A stretch of 64,000 bases of DNA. It comes from Haloarcula pelagica (GTDB taxonomy: Archaea; Halobacteriota; Halobacteria; Halobacteriales; Haloarculaceae). Every line of letters starts with the position of its first letter. Positions within the stretch are counted from its first letter, which is position 1. Positions 8,601 to 14,969 of this stretch are shown here, piece by piece. Under the pieces are notes generated by a model. The model ran no database searches. It was not told the origin of the DNA and saw nothing but the letters and a program-made list of their open reading frames with translations. The stretch lies in NCBI RefSeq assembly GCF_030127105.1, contig NZ_CP126161.1, forward strand, positions 744,001-808,000, in the 5' to 3' direction. Both the position numbers and the translations under genes were made by a program.

Positions 8601-8908
8601 TCCCGCTGTCGGGGACCGCCATCGTCGACCTGCCGGTGCTTGGCTACGAGGAACACTTCGATGTCAAGAGTCTCGACGACTACGAGGACACCGAGGCCGT
8701 CGTCGAGGCCATCCAGAACGGCGAGATCGACCTGGTCGCCTCCCGGGACCGGGACGTGCTCGAAGCGTGTGTCGAGGAGACCGTGACCTACTTCTCGACC
8801 CGCGAGAGCGCCGAGGCCGCGCTGGAAGCTATCAACTCCGACGACCAGCCCCTGGCCGTCCAGGCCGTCGGCGAGCGCCCGAAGACCCAGCGCGAGTGGG
8901 GCCGCTGA
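5660..8908 (+). CDS. carB: Carbamoyl-phosphate synthase large subunit
   Basis: 1082 residues. It makes carbamoyl phosphate from bicarbonate, ATP and ammonia delivered by CarA, for pyrimidine and arginine synthesis. Two homologous synthetase halves are clear: each opens with a conserved motif (LIGSGPIKIGQAAEFDYSG at ~11-29; VVGGGPIRIGQGVEFDY at ~599-615) and carries an ATP-grasp domain with EVNPR (~316) or EANPR (~893). An acidic linker (~525-560) joins the halves. The C-terminal allosteric (MGS-like) part after FGKAYQKAQ (~965) is only about 110 residues, shorter than in bacterial CarB. CarA is 2.3 kb downstream on the opposite strand rather than adjacent. Confidence 0.97.
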   Translation: MTAEEDRTILLIGSGPIKIGQAAEFDYSGAQACRALQEEGARVVLVNSNPATIMTDPEMADKVYLEPINTEAISEIIRKEDPDGVIAGLGGQTGLNVTAELAEEGVLDEYDVDVMGTPLDTIYATEDRDLFRQRMEDIDEPVCASTTIALDDDESVTDFDEETFRQKVEDAVDEVGGLPVIARTTYTLGGSGSGVVHEFDELVERVRKGLRLSRNGEVLVTESIEGWVELEYEVMRDADDSCIIICNMENIDPMGIHTGESTVVTPSQVIPDEGHQEMRDSALKVIRELGIQGGCNIQHAWRDDGTPGGEYRVVEVNPRVSRSSALASKATGYPIARVTAKVALGKRLHEIENEITGETTAAFEPAIDYVVTKVPRWPIDKFTDVDFELSTAMKSTGEAMSIGRTFPESLLKALRSSEYDPAVDFNEVGDGELESEYLERASPDRPYAIFEAFLRGYSVDAVVDFTDIHEWYVERFEQVAEAARAAMDGDYEAAAQAGFTDQEITALAGGEFEDTHVSWLPAGIEDDGGDEPEVEAATDGSGVTVDTVETDTTDRDYKLVDTCAGEFKATTPYYYSTRDPISGIDRNELQIDPDVESVVVVGGGPIRIGQGVEFDYCSVHAVRALEELGIDAHVVNNNPETVSTDYDTSDGLFFEPVTAEEVADVVEATNADGVMVQFGGQTSVDIGHPLEQELDRRGLDCEIMGTSVEAMDLAEDRDRFNKLMDDLGIAQAEGGTATSEDEALELAEEIGYPVLVRPSYVLGGRAMDVVYNDDDLKTYIEEAVRVSPDKPILIDDFLADAVELDVDAVADEDDVLIGGVMEHVETAGVHSGDSACMIPPRSQEIKDVMPRIREVTEDIAEALDTVGLLNVQLAVRDGEVYVLEANPRSSRTVPFISKTTGVPIAKLAAKVMAGGSLADLNVAEQIPEQVSVKEVVLPFDRLPGSDPRLGPEMKSTGEVMGTAGSFGKAYQKAQMCVDKPIPLSGTAIVDLPVLGYEEHFDVKSLDDYEDTEAVVEAIQNGEIDLVASRDRDVLEACVEETVTYFSTRESAEAALEAINSDDQPLAVQAVGERPKTQREWGR

Positions 8909-8933
8909 CGGGTTCGACACCGCCGGTTCGCGC

Positions 8934-8954
8934 TCGGTAGGCGAACACTACCGA
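8934..8954. promoter_or_regulatory. 7-bp inverted repeat between carB and the kinase gene
   Basis: TCGGTAG (8934-8940) and CTACCGA (8948-8954) are separated by 7 bp. It could be a hairpin at the end of carB or an operator for the downstream kinase; no T-run follows directly. Confidence 0.3.
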
Positions 8955-8998
8955 CCGGTTTCTGTGGCAAAACTGCTAAGACGCTTCCGCCGAAAGCG

Positions 8999-10687
8999 TT
9001 GCGGACCTTGGTCGTTGGAACCCCTCTGGGTTACCTGATCGTCGGGGGCACCGTGAGCGCCGGACTCTGCGCGTTCGGGCTGGCCGCCTATCTGCTGCGC
9101 CACCGCGGCAGTCCGGGGGTGAGTTGGTTCGTCAGCTCGTTTCTGGCGATCGGGCTCTGGTGTCTCACCTACGGCGCCGGCTTGCTCGTCGACAGCTACC
9201 CGCTCCGGATGTCCCTCGAAGCGGTCGGGCTGATCGCCGCAGTCTGGACCGGACCGCTGTTCCTGATGTTCACGCTGGAGTACACCGGCCGCACGGCGAC
9301 GACCCGGAGCTGGCAGGCGGGAGTGATTATGGCCCCGGCGGCGGCGATCTCGGGGTTGATCCTGGCCCCGCAGTACCACTCGCTGCTGTGGAGCGGGGTC
9401 CGGCCGGCACCAGTGTTCGGGCTCTCCGTGCCGACCTACACGATCGGCCCGCTCCTGTATCTGATCACGGTCTTCGTGCTCGTGTGTACCGGCGTCGGCG
9501 CGCTGTTGCTCGTCGAGACGGTGCTCAACTACGGCCCGCTGTATCGGACGGAGGCGGCCGCGGTCGCGCTCAGCACGCTCCCGCCGGCGGCGGGTGCACT
9601 GCCGTGGCTGTTCAACGTCGGCCCGGCTCCACAGCTCAACCTCGCGCCACTTCTGTTCCTCGGGCACATCGCCCTGGACGGCTACGCGTTCGTCGGGAGC
9701 AACATGTTCGAGACGAACCCGACGACGGAACGGGCGGCCGAACGGTCCGCCGTCGAGGACCTCGGGAGCCCGACGTTCGTTCTCGACACCGCCGACCGGG
9801 TGGTCACGGTCAACGACGCTGCTGCGGACGTGTTCTGTCTGGACCGGGAGACGGTGCTGGGCAGTCGACTGTCCGCCCTCGTCGACGTGGACCTGACGGA
9901 CGGCGCCGACCGGCAGATCGTCTCGGTTACCACCGACAGCCGCGACCGGCAGTTCTCGGTGGTCACGTCACCGCTGACCGATCCGGCCGACCGTCGCGTG
10001 GGCCGAACCGTCGTCTTCCAGGAGATCACGCGCGAGCGGGAACGCGAACAGCGACTGGACGTACTCAACCGCGTCATCCGGCACAACCTCCGCAACGAGA
10101 TGACGGTCATCATGGGCCACGCCGATCTCGTCAGCCGGCGCAGCGACGACGAGGAGATCGACGCCTCCGCCGAGACGATCAAAGCGAGCGGCGAGCGGCT
10201 GCTTGCCACCGGCGAGAAAGCGCGGGAGTTCGAGCGTCTCCGGGGCAGAGAGCCGCGGTCGGACCCCGTCGACGTTGTGGAACTCGTCGACGCGCTCACG
10301 ACCGAGATCGACATCGAGTTCCCGAACGCCACCGTCGAGGCGGATCTCCCGTCGACCCCGACGATCGTCGAGACCGACCCACAGGTGCTATCTCTCGTCG
10401 TGTCGAGCCTCCTGGAGAACGCGCTGGCACACAACGAGACCGACGATCCGAGGGCAGTCGCGGCAGTGGCCTCGGCTGCCGACGGGATCGAGCTCACGAT
10501 CAGCGACAACGGCCCGGGGATCGAGGCCGACGAACTGGCGCCGATCCGGAAGGGCGAAGAGACATCGCTGGAGCACTCGACCGGGATCGGCCTCTGGATC
10601 GTCAGCTGGGGCGTCTCGATGCTCGGTGGGGAGATCGATTTCGAGACGGACGGCGACGGGACGGCCGTCTCGGTCCGGTTGACGTGA
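8999..10687 (+). CDS. Membrane sensor histidine kinase with N-terminal 7TM domain and PAS domain
   Basis: 562 residues. The first ~235 residues form about seven hydrophobic segments like the 7TM sensor domain of haloarchaeal kinases, with no large extracellular loop. A PAS domain follows (~247-345: SPTFVLDTADRVVTVNDAA). The kinase core has the phospho-acceptor His in RHNLRNEM (~361), an N box (LENALAHN), a G1 box (DNGPGIE) and a G2 box (TGIGLWIV). The start is TTG at 8999 since no ATG occurs before the first membrane segment; a TTG three codons later or a GTG at 9053 are alternatives. No response regulator is adjacent, and the signal is unknown. Confidence 0.85.
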   Translation: MRTLVVGTPLGYLIVGGTVSAGLCAFGLAAYLLRHRGSPGVSWFVSSFLAIGLWCLTYGAGLLVDSYPLRMSLEAVGLIAAVWTGPLFLMFTLEYTGRTATTRSWQAGVIMAPAAAISGLILAPQYHSLLWSGVRPAPVFGLSVPTYTIGPLLYLITVFVLVCTGVGALLLVETVLNYGPLYRTEAAAVALSTLPPAAGALPWLFNVGPAPQLNLAPLLFLGHIALDGYAFVGSNMFETNPTTERAAERSAVEDLGSPTFVLDTADRVVTVNDAAADVFCLDRETVLGSRLSALVDVDLTDGADRQIVSVTTDSRDRQFSVVTSPLTDPADRRVGRTVVFQEITREREREQRLDVLNRVIRHNLRNEMTVIMGHADLVSRRSDDEEIDASAETIKASGERLLATGEKAREFERLRGREPRSDPVDVVELVDALTTEIDIEFPNATVEADLPSTPTIVETDPQVLSLVVSSLLENALAHNETDDPRAVAAVASAADGIELTISDNGPGIEADELAPIRKGEETSLEHSTGIGLWIVSWGVSMLGGEIDFETDGDGTAVSVRLT

Positions 10688-10708
10688 CGACGGGGCGGTA
10701 CCCCTTGG

Positions 10709-10717
10709 ATACTATAC
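10709..10717 (+). promoter_or_regulatory. TATA-like box for the small membrane protein gene
   Basis: ATACTATAC lies ~37 bp before the ATG at 10750, implying a ~10-nt leader. It argues against the upstream ATG at 10723. Confidence 0.45.
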
Positions 10718-10749
10718 AGGTTATGCTCGTGGGGAGCGTCTCCGTCGGT

Positions 10750-11175
10750 ATGGAGACAACAACCCGCTATCCGGCGCCGACGGGGGCCGGCGATCTGACC
10801 CGGCGGACGACCGCCGGTGTCCTGGTCGCCGTCGTCGCAGCGTTGCTCGTCCGTGCCGTCGTCACCACGCTCGGCCTCCCGGTCGGTCCCTCCGGAGCGA
10901 CGAGCCCGTTCGCGTCGTTCCCGATCGTCACGAGCGTCGTCGTCGCCGGTGTCGGTGCCGCCCTCGTGTACGCGGGGCTGGTCCGGACGACTGCCCGGCC
11001 GGTCCGGAACTTCGCGGCGCTGGTGGCCGTCGTGTTCCTCGGGATGCTCGTCCCGGTCGTCGCCGTGGCGCCGGCGCTGGGCGTGACAGCCGTCGGACAA
11101 GCAGTGCTGGTCGTCTTGCACCTCGTGGTCGCCGTTCCGATCACGGCGTTCGTCGTGGGCGCCGTCCGGCTGTAG
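10750..11175 (+). CDS. Small four-helix membrane protein, DUF6069-like
   Basis: 141 residues with four hydrophobic segments: ~20-42, ~55-78, ~86-110 and ~115-138. The pattern (an Arg-rich loop between helices 2 and 3, Pro-rich turns, no charged residues inside the helices) resembles DUF6069 proteins found in actinobacteria and haloarchaea; no function is known. ATG at 10750 is preferred because a TATA-like box lies 37 bp upstream; the longer in-frame ORF upstream is antiparallel noise from the kinase gene. It converges with carA. Confidence 0.65.
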   Translation: METTTRYPAPTGAGDLTRRTTAGVLVAVVAALLVRAVVTTLGLPVGPSGATSPFASFPIVTSVVVAGVGAALVYAGLVRTTARPVRNFAALVAVVFLGMLVPVVAVAPALGVTAVGQAVLVVLHLVVAVPITAFVVGAVRL

Positions 11176-11217
11176 ACGGGGAGCGAAACCCGCCCGTCAC
11201 CCGTTCCCTGACCGGCG

Positions 11218-12264
11218 TTACTTCTCTGCCATCGCCAGTACGTCGTCGAAGAAGCCCAGCGAGTCGTGGGGACCGGGGTTGGCCTCGGGGTGGTACTGGC
11301 GGGTGATGATGTCGAGGTCATCGTTCTCCAGCCCCTCCGGCGTGTCGTCGTTGACGTTGACCTGCGTGACGTTGAGATTGTCACCCGGGTCGGCGACCGT
11401 GTAACCGTGGTTCTGCGTTGTCATCACGACCTGGTTCGAGCGCAGGTCACGCACCGGCTGATTGACCCCGCGGTGGCCGAACTCCATCTTCTCCGTCTCG
11501 CCGCCGAGGGCGTTTGCGACGACCTGCTGGCCCAGACAGATCCCGGCCAGCGGAACGTCCCCCACATAGGTATCGACCAGTTCGCCGGCCTGTTCGAAGT
11601 TCTGTGGGTCGCCGGGACCGTTCGAGATAAAGAGCAGGTCGGGGTCGACCTCGGCCACGTCGCTCTCGCTCGCGTCGTAGGGGAAGACGTGGACGGCGGC
11701 GTCGCGCTCGACGAGCGACTCGACGATCGAGCCCTTCGCACCGCAGTCGACCAGCGCGACCGTGGCGCCGTCGCCGTCGGCGTTGTGGGTCTGGACCTCG
11801 TCGACGGAGACCTGCTCGCCGATGTCGGTGTGGTCGGACATGTGCTTACACTGGGCGAGCTGTTCGAGCGCGTCGTCCGCTGTCGCGTCGGGGCCGGCCG
11901 CGATCCCGCACTTCATCGCGCCCTCGTCGCGGATCTCGGTGACGATGTCGCGGGTGTCGAGGTGATCGACGGCGGGGACGCCCTCGCTTTCGAGCCACTC
12001 GGCCACGTCGTCGGTCATCTCGCGGGCGACGGCGGCGCGCGGGTGGACGCGGTCGGACTCGAAGCGTTCCTCCCGGACGCCGTAGTTGCCGATCAGCGGG
12101 TACGAGAACGTCAGGACCTGCTCCTCGTAGGACGGGTCGGTCAGGCTCTCCTCGTAGCCGGTGTAGGCGGTCGTAAACACCAGTTCGCCGCGTGCTGTGC
12201 CGGGGGCGCGAGCGCGCGCCTCGACGACGCGCTCGCCTTCCAGCGCCACGTATGCGTCTGCCAT
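11218..12264 (-). CDS. carA: Carbamoyl-phosphate synthase small subunit (glutaminase)
   Basis: 348 residues. It hydrolyses glutamine and channels ammonia to CarB. The N-terminal domain contains FTTAYTGYEESLTDPSY and LIGNYGV, both diagnostic of CarA. The C-terminal class I amidotransferase domain has the nucleophile Cys in GICLGQQ (~238) and the His/Glu pair in QYHPEANPGP (~330). Length is normal for the family. The gene is divergent from an Lrp-type regulator with ~100 bp between starts, which makes that regulator the natural candidate for its control. Confidence 0.97.
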   Translation of the reverse strand: MADAYVALEGERVVEARARAPGTARGELVFTTAYTGYEESLTDPSYEEQVLTFSYPLIGNYGVREERFESDRVHPRAAVAREMTDDVAEWLESEGVPAVDHLDTRDIVTEIRDEGAMKCGIAAGPDATADDALEQLAQCKHMSDHTDIGEQVSVDEVQTHNADGDGATVALVDCGAKGSIVESLVERDAAVHVFPYDASESDVAEVDPDLLFISNGPGDPQNFEQAGELVDTYVGDVPLAGICLGQQVVANALGGETEKMEFGHRGVNQPVRDLRSNQVVMTTQNHGYTVADPGDNLNVTQVNVNDDTPEGLENDDLDIITRQYHPEANPGPHDSLGFFDDVLAMAEK

Positions 12265-12289
12265 TACGAGATGCGTATACTATAGTGGC

Positions 12290-12297
12290 TGATAAGG
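12290..12297 (-). promoter_or_regulatory. carA TATA-like box
   Basis: On the minus strand CCTTATC is centred ~29 bp before the carA ATG at 12264. Confidence 0.45.
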
Positions 12298-12315
12298 GTT
12301 GCTTTCGAAGTCGAG

Positions 12316-12330
12316 TTACGAATTTCGTAA
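12316..12330. promoter_or_regulatory. Palindrome TTACGAA-T-TTCGTAA between carA and lrp
   Basis: A perfect 7-bp inverted repeat around one central base. It lies 59 bp before the carA start and immediately upstream of, or overlapping, the likely core promoter of the divergent Lrp gene at 12367. Its 9-bp core recurs upstream of carB. A dimeric Lrp-type protein binding here could control both directions. Confidence 0.5.
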
Positions 12331-12366
12331 TCCTCAAGAGGGGGGCCGGGGTAGATTCTACCCTCG

Positions 12367-12780
12367 ATGGACGAACTCGACCGCGAGATACTTTCGATCC
12401 TTCGGAAGGACGCCCGCACCCCGTACACGGAGATCGCCGACGCGATCGGGACCTCCGAGGGGACGGTCCGGAACCGCGTCGAGCGCCTCGTCGACGACGG
12501 CGTCATCGAGCGGTTCACCGTCGCGACGCGGACGGGCAACGTCAAGTCGATGATCGAGGTGAGTGTCGATGTCGATGTCGACACCGCGGCCGTCTCGGAC
12601 CGGATCGCGGAGTGGCCCGAAGTGGACTTCGTCTGGCAGGTCTCCGGCGAGGAAGACATCGTGGTCGTCGTCGACGCCGCCGACACGAACGCGGTCAACG
12701 ATCTCATCACGAAAGCCCGGGAGTTGGACGAGGTGGCAAGCACGAAGACGAGGCTGATTTTAGACGAGCGAGTCGGCTGA
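12367..12780 (+). CDS. Lrp/AsnC-family transcriptional regulator
   Basis: 137 residues. Residues 1-55 are an HTH domain (DREILSILRKDARTPYTEIA, recognition helix SEGTVRNRVERL). Residues ~60-137 form the RAM effector domain with beta-alpha-beta-beta-alpha-beta spacing (VEVSVDVDVDTAAV, then FVWQVSGEEDIVVVV). Length is slightly short for the family, and ligand contacts cannot be named. The head-to-head position with carA and the palindrome between them suggest control of pyrimidine or arginine precursor synthesis and of itself. The last 32 bases of the gene, including the stop, are repeated 70 bp downstream. Confidence 0.9.
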   Translation: MDELDREILSILRKDARTPYTEIADAIGTSEGTVRNRVERLVDDGVIERFTVATRTGNVKSMIEVSVDVDVDTAAVSDRIAEWPEVDFVWQVSGEEDIVVVVDAADTNAVNDLITKARELDEVASTKTRLILDERVG

Positions 12781-12784
12781 TCGG
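12749..12784 (+). repeat. Direct repeat copy A (3' end of lrp)
   Basis: A 36-bp sequence ending just after the lrp stop codon; an identical copy lies exactly 70 bp downstream. It encodes the last ten residues of the regulator (RLILDERVG plus stop). Confidence 0.85.
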
Positions 12785-12818
12785 ACTGAAGCGACGAGCA
12801 CCCTGAAATCCGCCGATT

Positions 12819-12854
12819 CGAGGCTGATTTTAGACGAGCGAGTCGGCTGATCGG
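12819..12854 (+). repeat. Direct repeat copy B (intergenic)
   Basis: Identical over 36 bp to 12749-12784. A third, diverged copy follows around 12876-12905 (GAAATCGCCAGTTCGAG then TTGTTTTAG). The unit is ~70 bp. The GATTTTAG / TTGTTTTAG parts are T-rich and may serve as transcription stops for lrp. Confidence 0.8.
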
Positions 12855-12920
12855 GGCGAGGTCACAACGCAGACGCGAAATCGCCAGTTCGAGGGTTGTT
12901 TTAGCCCCACGAAAACCGAG

Positions 12921-12928
12921 AGTTAATG
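12921..12928 (+). promoter_or_regulatory. TATA-like box for the kinase gene at 12952
   Basis: AGTTAATG is centred ~27 bp upstream of the ATG. Confidence 0.45.
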
Positions 12929-12951
12929 CCCCCGGCCAACCCATCAACGGC

Positions 12952-14412
12952 ATGTCCAGTTCTTCGGGGGGATCGGACCAGCGTATTCTGTACGTGCAGC
13001 CGAAACAGGACTGGACGATCCACCCGGACCAGCTACGGCACCAGCGACCGGCTCTTTCCGTCGAAGTCGCCGAGACGCTCTCCGAAGCGCTGGCACGCCG
13101 GGACGAATCGATCGACTGTCTCGTCGCGGGGTTCGAGATATCCGGCGGCACCGCCGTCGAACTGCTGGATCAGTCCACGACCGACCGGCCCGACCCGCCC
13201 GTCGTCCTCGCTGTCGCCGCGAGCGACGGCACTGTCCCGGTCGAGGCCGTCAGCGAACCGTTCGCCGACGTTGTCCCCGTCACCGACAGCGACGAGTCCG
13301 CAGCGGAGTTGGCCGGGGCGGTAGCGGCCGTGATCCCGGAGACGAACGACCCGGAGATCGCGGGCGTCCCCTTCCCTGACGCGCGGTCGATGAACGACTG
13401 GAAAGCCACGCTCTTCGACCAGTTTTTTACCGGCATCCCACAGCACATGTTCGTCAAGGACGAGTGCGGTCGGCACGTCGTCGTGAGCGAGAGCGCGATC
13501 TCACACCGCATCCACCGCAGGAGCGACGAGTACCTCGGCCGGCGGGACATCGACGGGGTCGTTCCCGACGCCGAGGCACGCGAACCGTACGAGGACGACA
13601 TCTCCGTGATCGAGACCGGCGAGCCGATACACAACAAGGAGGAGTACTACGCCGAAAGCGGTCGCTGGTTCCTGACCTCGAAGGACCGCTGGGAGGACGA
13701 GACGAGGGGCACGCGAGGGCTACTCGGCGTTGCACAGGAGATAACCGACCGGAAAGAACGGGAGCGACAGTTGCGAATCGTCACCCACCTCGTCCGGCAC
13801 AACCTGCGAAACCAACTCAACGTGATCAGCGGTCGGGCGGAGTACCTCATCGACAACCCGGGGGCCGCGCCCGAAGCGGGGCAGTGTATCCTTGACGCCG
13901 CGCTCGGACTGATCGAGCAACTGGACAAGCAACAGACGATCCTGAAGATCATGGTCGGCGAACCGGAGGTCCGGCCGGTCGATCTCGGCGAGGTCGTCCG
14001 GTCCGAAGTCGAGGCGCTCTCCAGGCAGTACCCGGCGGCGTCGATCGAGGCCGACATCGAAGACGGCGTCGTCGGGTCGGCGACAGACAACGTCAACCAC
14101 GCGATTACGGAGTTACTAGAGAACGCGATCAGTCACAGCAGTCGGTCCACACCCCACGTAGATGTCAGCGTTCGGATAGTCGACGGCGAGGCACGGATCC
14201 GTGTCGTCGACGAGTGTCCCGCGATACCGGAGTTCGAGGTGGAGGTGCTGACGGGCCAGCGGACGGTCGACCAACTGAGCCACAGCACGGGACTGGGGTT
14301 GTGGATCACGCAGTGGGTCGTGACTCATGCCGACGGCGCAGTCAGTTTCGACAGAGCTACCGACGGGAACGCGGTGACGGTGACCATCCCGACGGCGGAG
14401 TGGGGCGGCTGA
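12952..14412 (+). CDS. Cytoplasmic PAS histidine kinase with receiver-like N-terminal domain
   Basis: 486 residues, no membrane segment. Residues ~10-125 resemble a receiver domain (RILYVQPKQDW, IDCLVAGFEISGG), but the usual phospho-acceptor Asp position reads VAGFE, so it probably does not accept phosphate. A PAS domain (~145-265) carries IPQHMFVKDECGRHVVVSE. The kinase core has RHNLRNQLN (His ~283), N box ELLENAISHS, a variant G1 box VVDECPAIPE instead of DNGPGIP, and G2 box STGLGLWIT. The G1 change removes both conserved Gly residues, so ATP binding may be altered. It is followed after 240 bp by a HalOD1 gene. Confidence 0.85.
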   Translation: MSSSSGGSDQRILYVQPKQDWTIHPDQLRHQRPALSVEVAETLSEALARRDESIDCLVAGFEISGGTAVELLDQSTTDRPDPPVVLAVAASDGTVPVEAVSEPFADVVPVTDSDESAAELAGAVAAVIPETNDPEIAGVPFPDARSMNDWKATLFDQFFTGIPQHMFVKDECGRHVVVSESAISHRIHRRSDEYLGRRDIDGVVPDAEAREPYEDDISVIETGEPIHNKEEYYAESGRWFLTSKDRWEDETRGTRGLLGVAQEITDRKERERQLRIVTHLVRHNLRNQLNVISGRAEYLIDNPGAAPEAGQCILDAALGLIEQLDKQQTILKIMVGEPEVRPVDLGEVVRSEVEALSRQYPAASIEADIEDGVVGSATDNVNHAITELLENAISHSSRSTPHVDVSVRIVDGEARIRVVDECPAIPEFEVEVLTGQRTVDQLSHSTGLGLWITQWVVTHADGAVSFDRATDGNAVTVTIPTAEWGG

Positions 14413-14651
14413 GGACACTGGCGTCGGTCGTCGTTCCGGGTTCGTGTCAGTATCGAGTCTCGTTCGGGCCAGGGACGCGGTCTCGGAGCACGACTGGCGA
14501 GGACTCCTTCCGGAGGGTCGACGACCGGCGTTCGGTTACACACGAAGGAATCCGATAGCCGGCTGCTATCGGTCTGGTAAGCTGTCACAGTGTCTCGAAT
14601 GGCTCCAGCTAACAAAGGTGGTGTGTCCTGAACCGAGAGATACACACCACA
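14413..14651. other. Intergenic stretch, lower GC than surroundings
   Basis: No ORF with acceptable codon use is seen on either strand. The main feature is the inverted repeat next to the HalOD1 start. GCTAACAAAGG at ~14608-14618 may be the TATA-like element of the HalOD1 gene. Confidence 0.5.
14618..14650. promoter_or_regulatory. 9-bp inverted repeat abutting the HalOD1 start codon
   Basis: GTGGTGTGT (14618-14626) and ACACACCAC (14642-14650) flank a 15-base loop and end one base before the ATG at 14652. It may be an operator over the transcription start or an mRNA hairpin that touches the initiation site. Confidence 0.45.
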
Positions 14652-14960
14652 ATGACGGCACCGAACGGAACAACGGAGCGCCGACGGGGGTACGATCCGG
14701 CGACGGGAACCTACCACACCCACCACGACTGGAGTGGATCGACCCCGCTGCACTACACTGTCTGTACTGCTGTCGCGGCACTGACCGGCGACGATGTCTC
14801 GACGACCACGCCACTGGCGGATGTGGTCGAGCCCGACGCGCTGGAGACGCTGTTCCGGCCCGAGCAGCCGACGGGGGCTGCCACCGATCGCGCGACGTTC
14901 ACCTACGGGGGCTGTACGGTCACGATTTACCGCGACGGACGCATCCACATCGTTCCGTGA
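14652..14960 (+). CDS. HalOD1 output-domain protein
   Basis: 102 residues. The C-terminal 75 residues match the haloarchaeal signalling output domain HalOD1: LHYTVCTAVAALTG, TTPLADVVEPDALETLF, and the final strand pattern TFTYGGCTVTIYRDGRIHIVP. These proteins are usually stand-alone and thought to act downstream of haloarchaeal two-component systems; how they act is not known. Its position 240 bp after a histidine kinase gene on the same strand supports a signalling role. An inverted repeat directly before the ATG suggests tight control. Confidence 0.8.
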   Translation: MTAPNGTTERRRGYDPATGTYHTHHDWSGSTPLHYTVCTAVAALTGDDVSTTTPLADVVEPDALETLFRPEQPTGAATDRATFTYGGCTVTIYRDGRIHIVP

Positions 14961-14969
14961 GTCGCTTCG

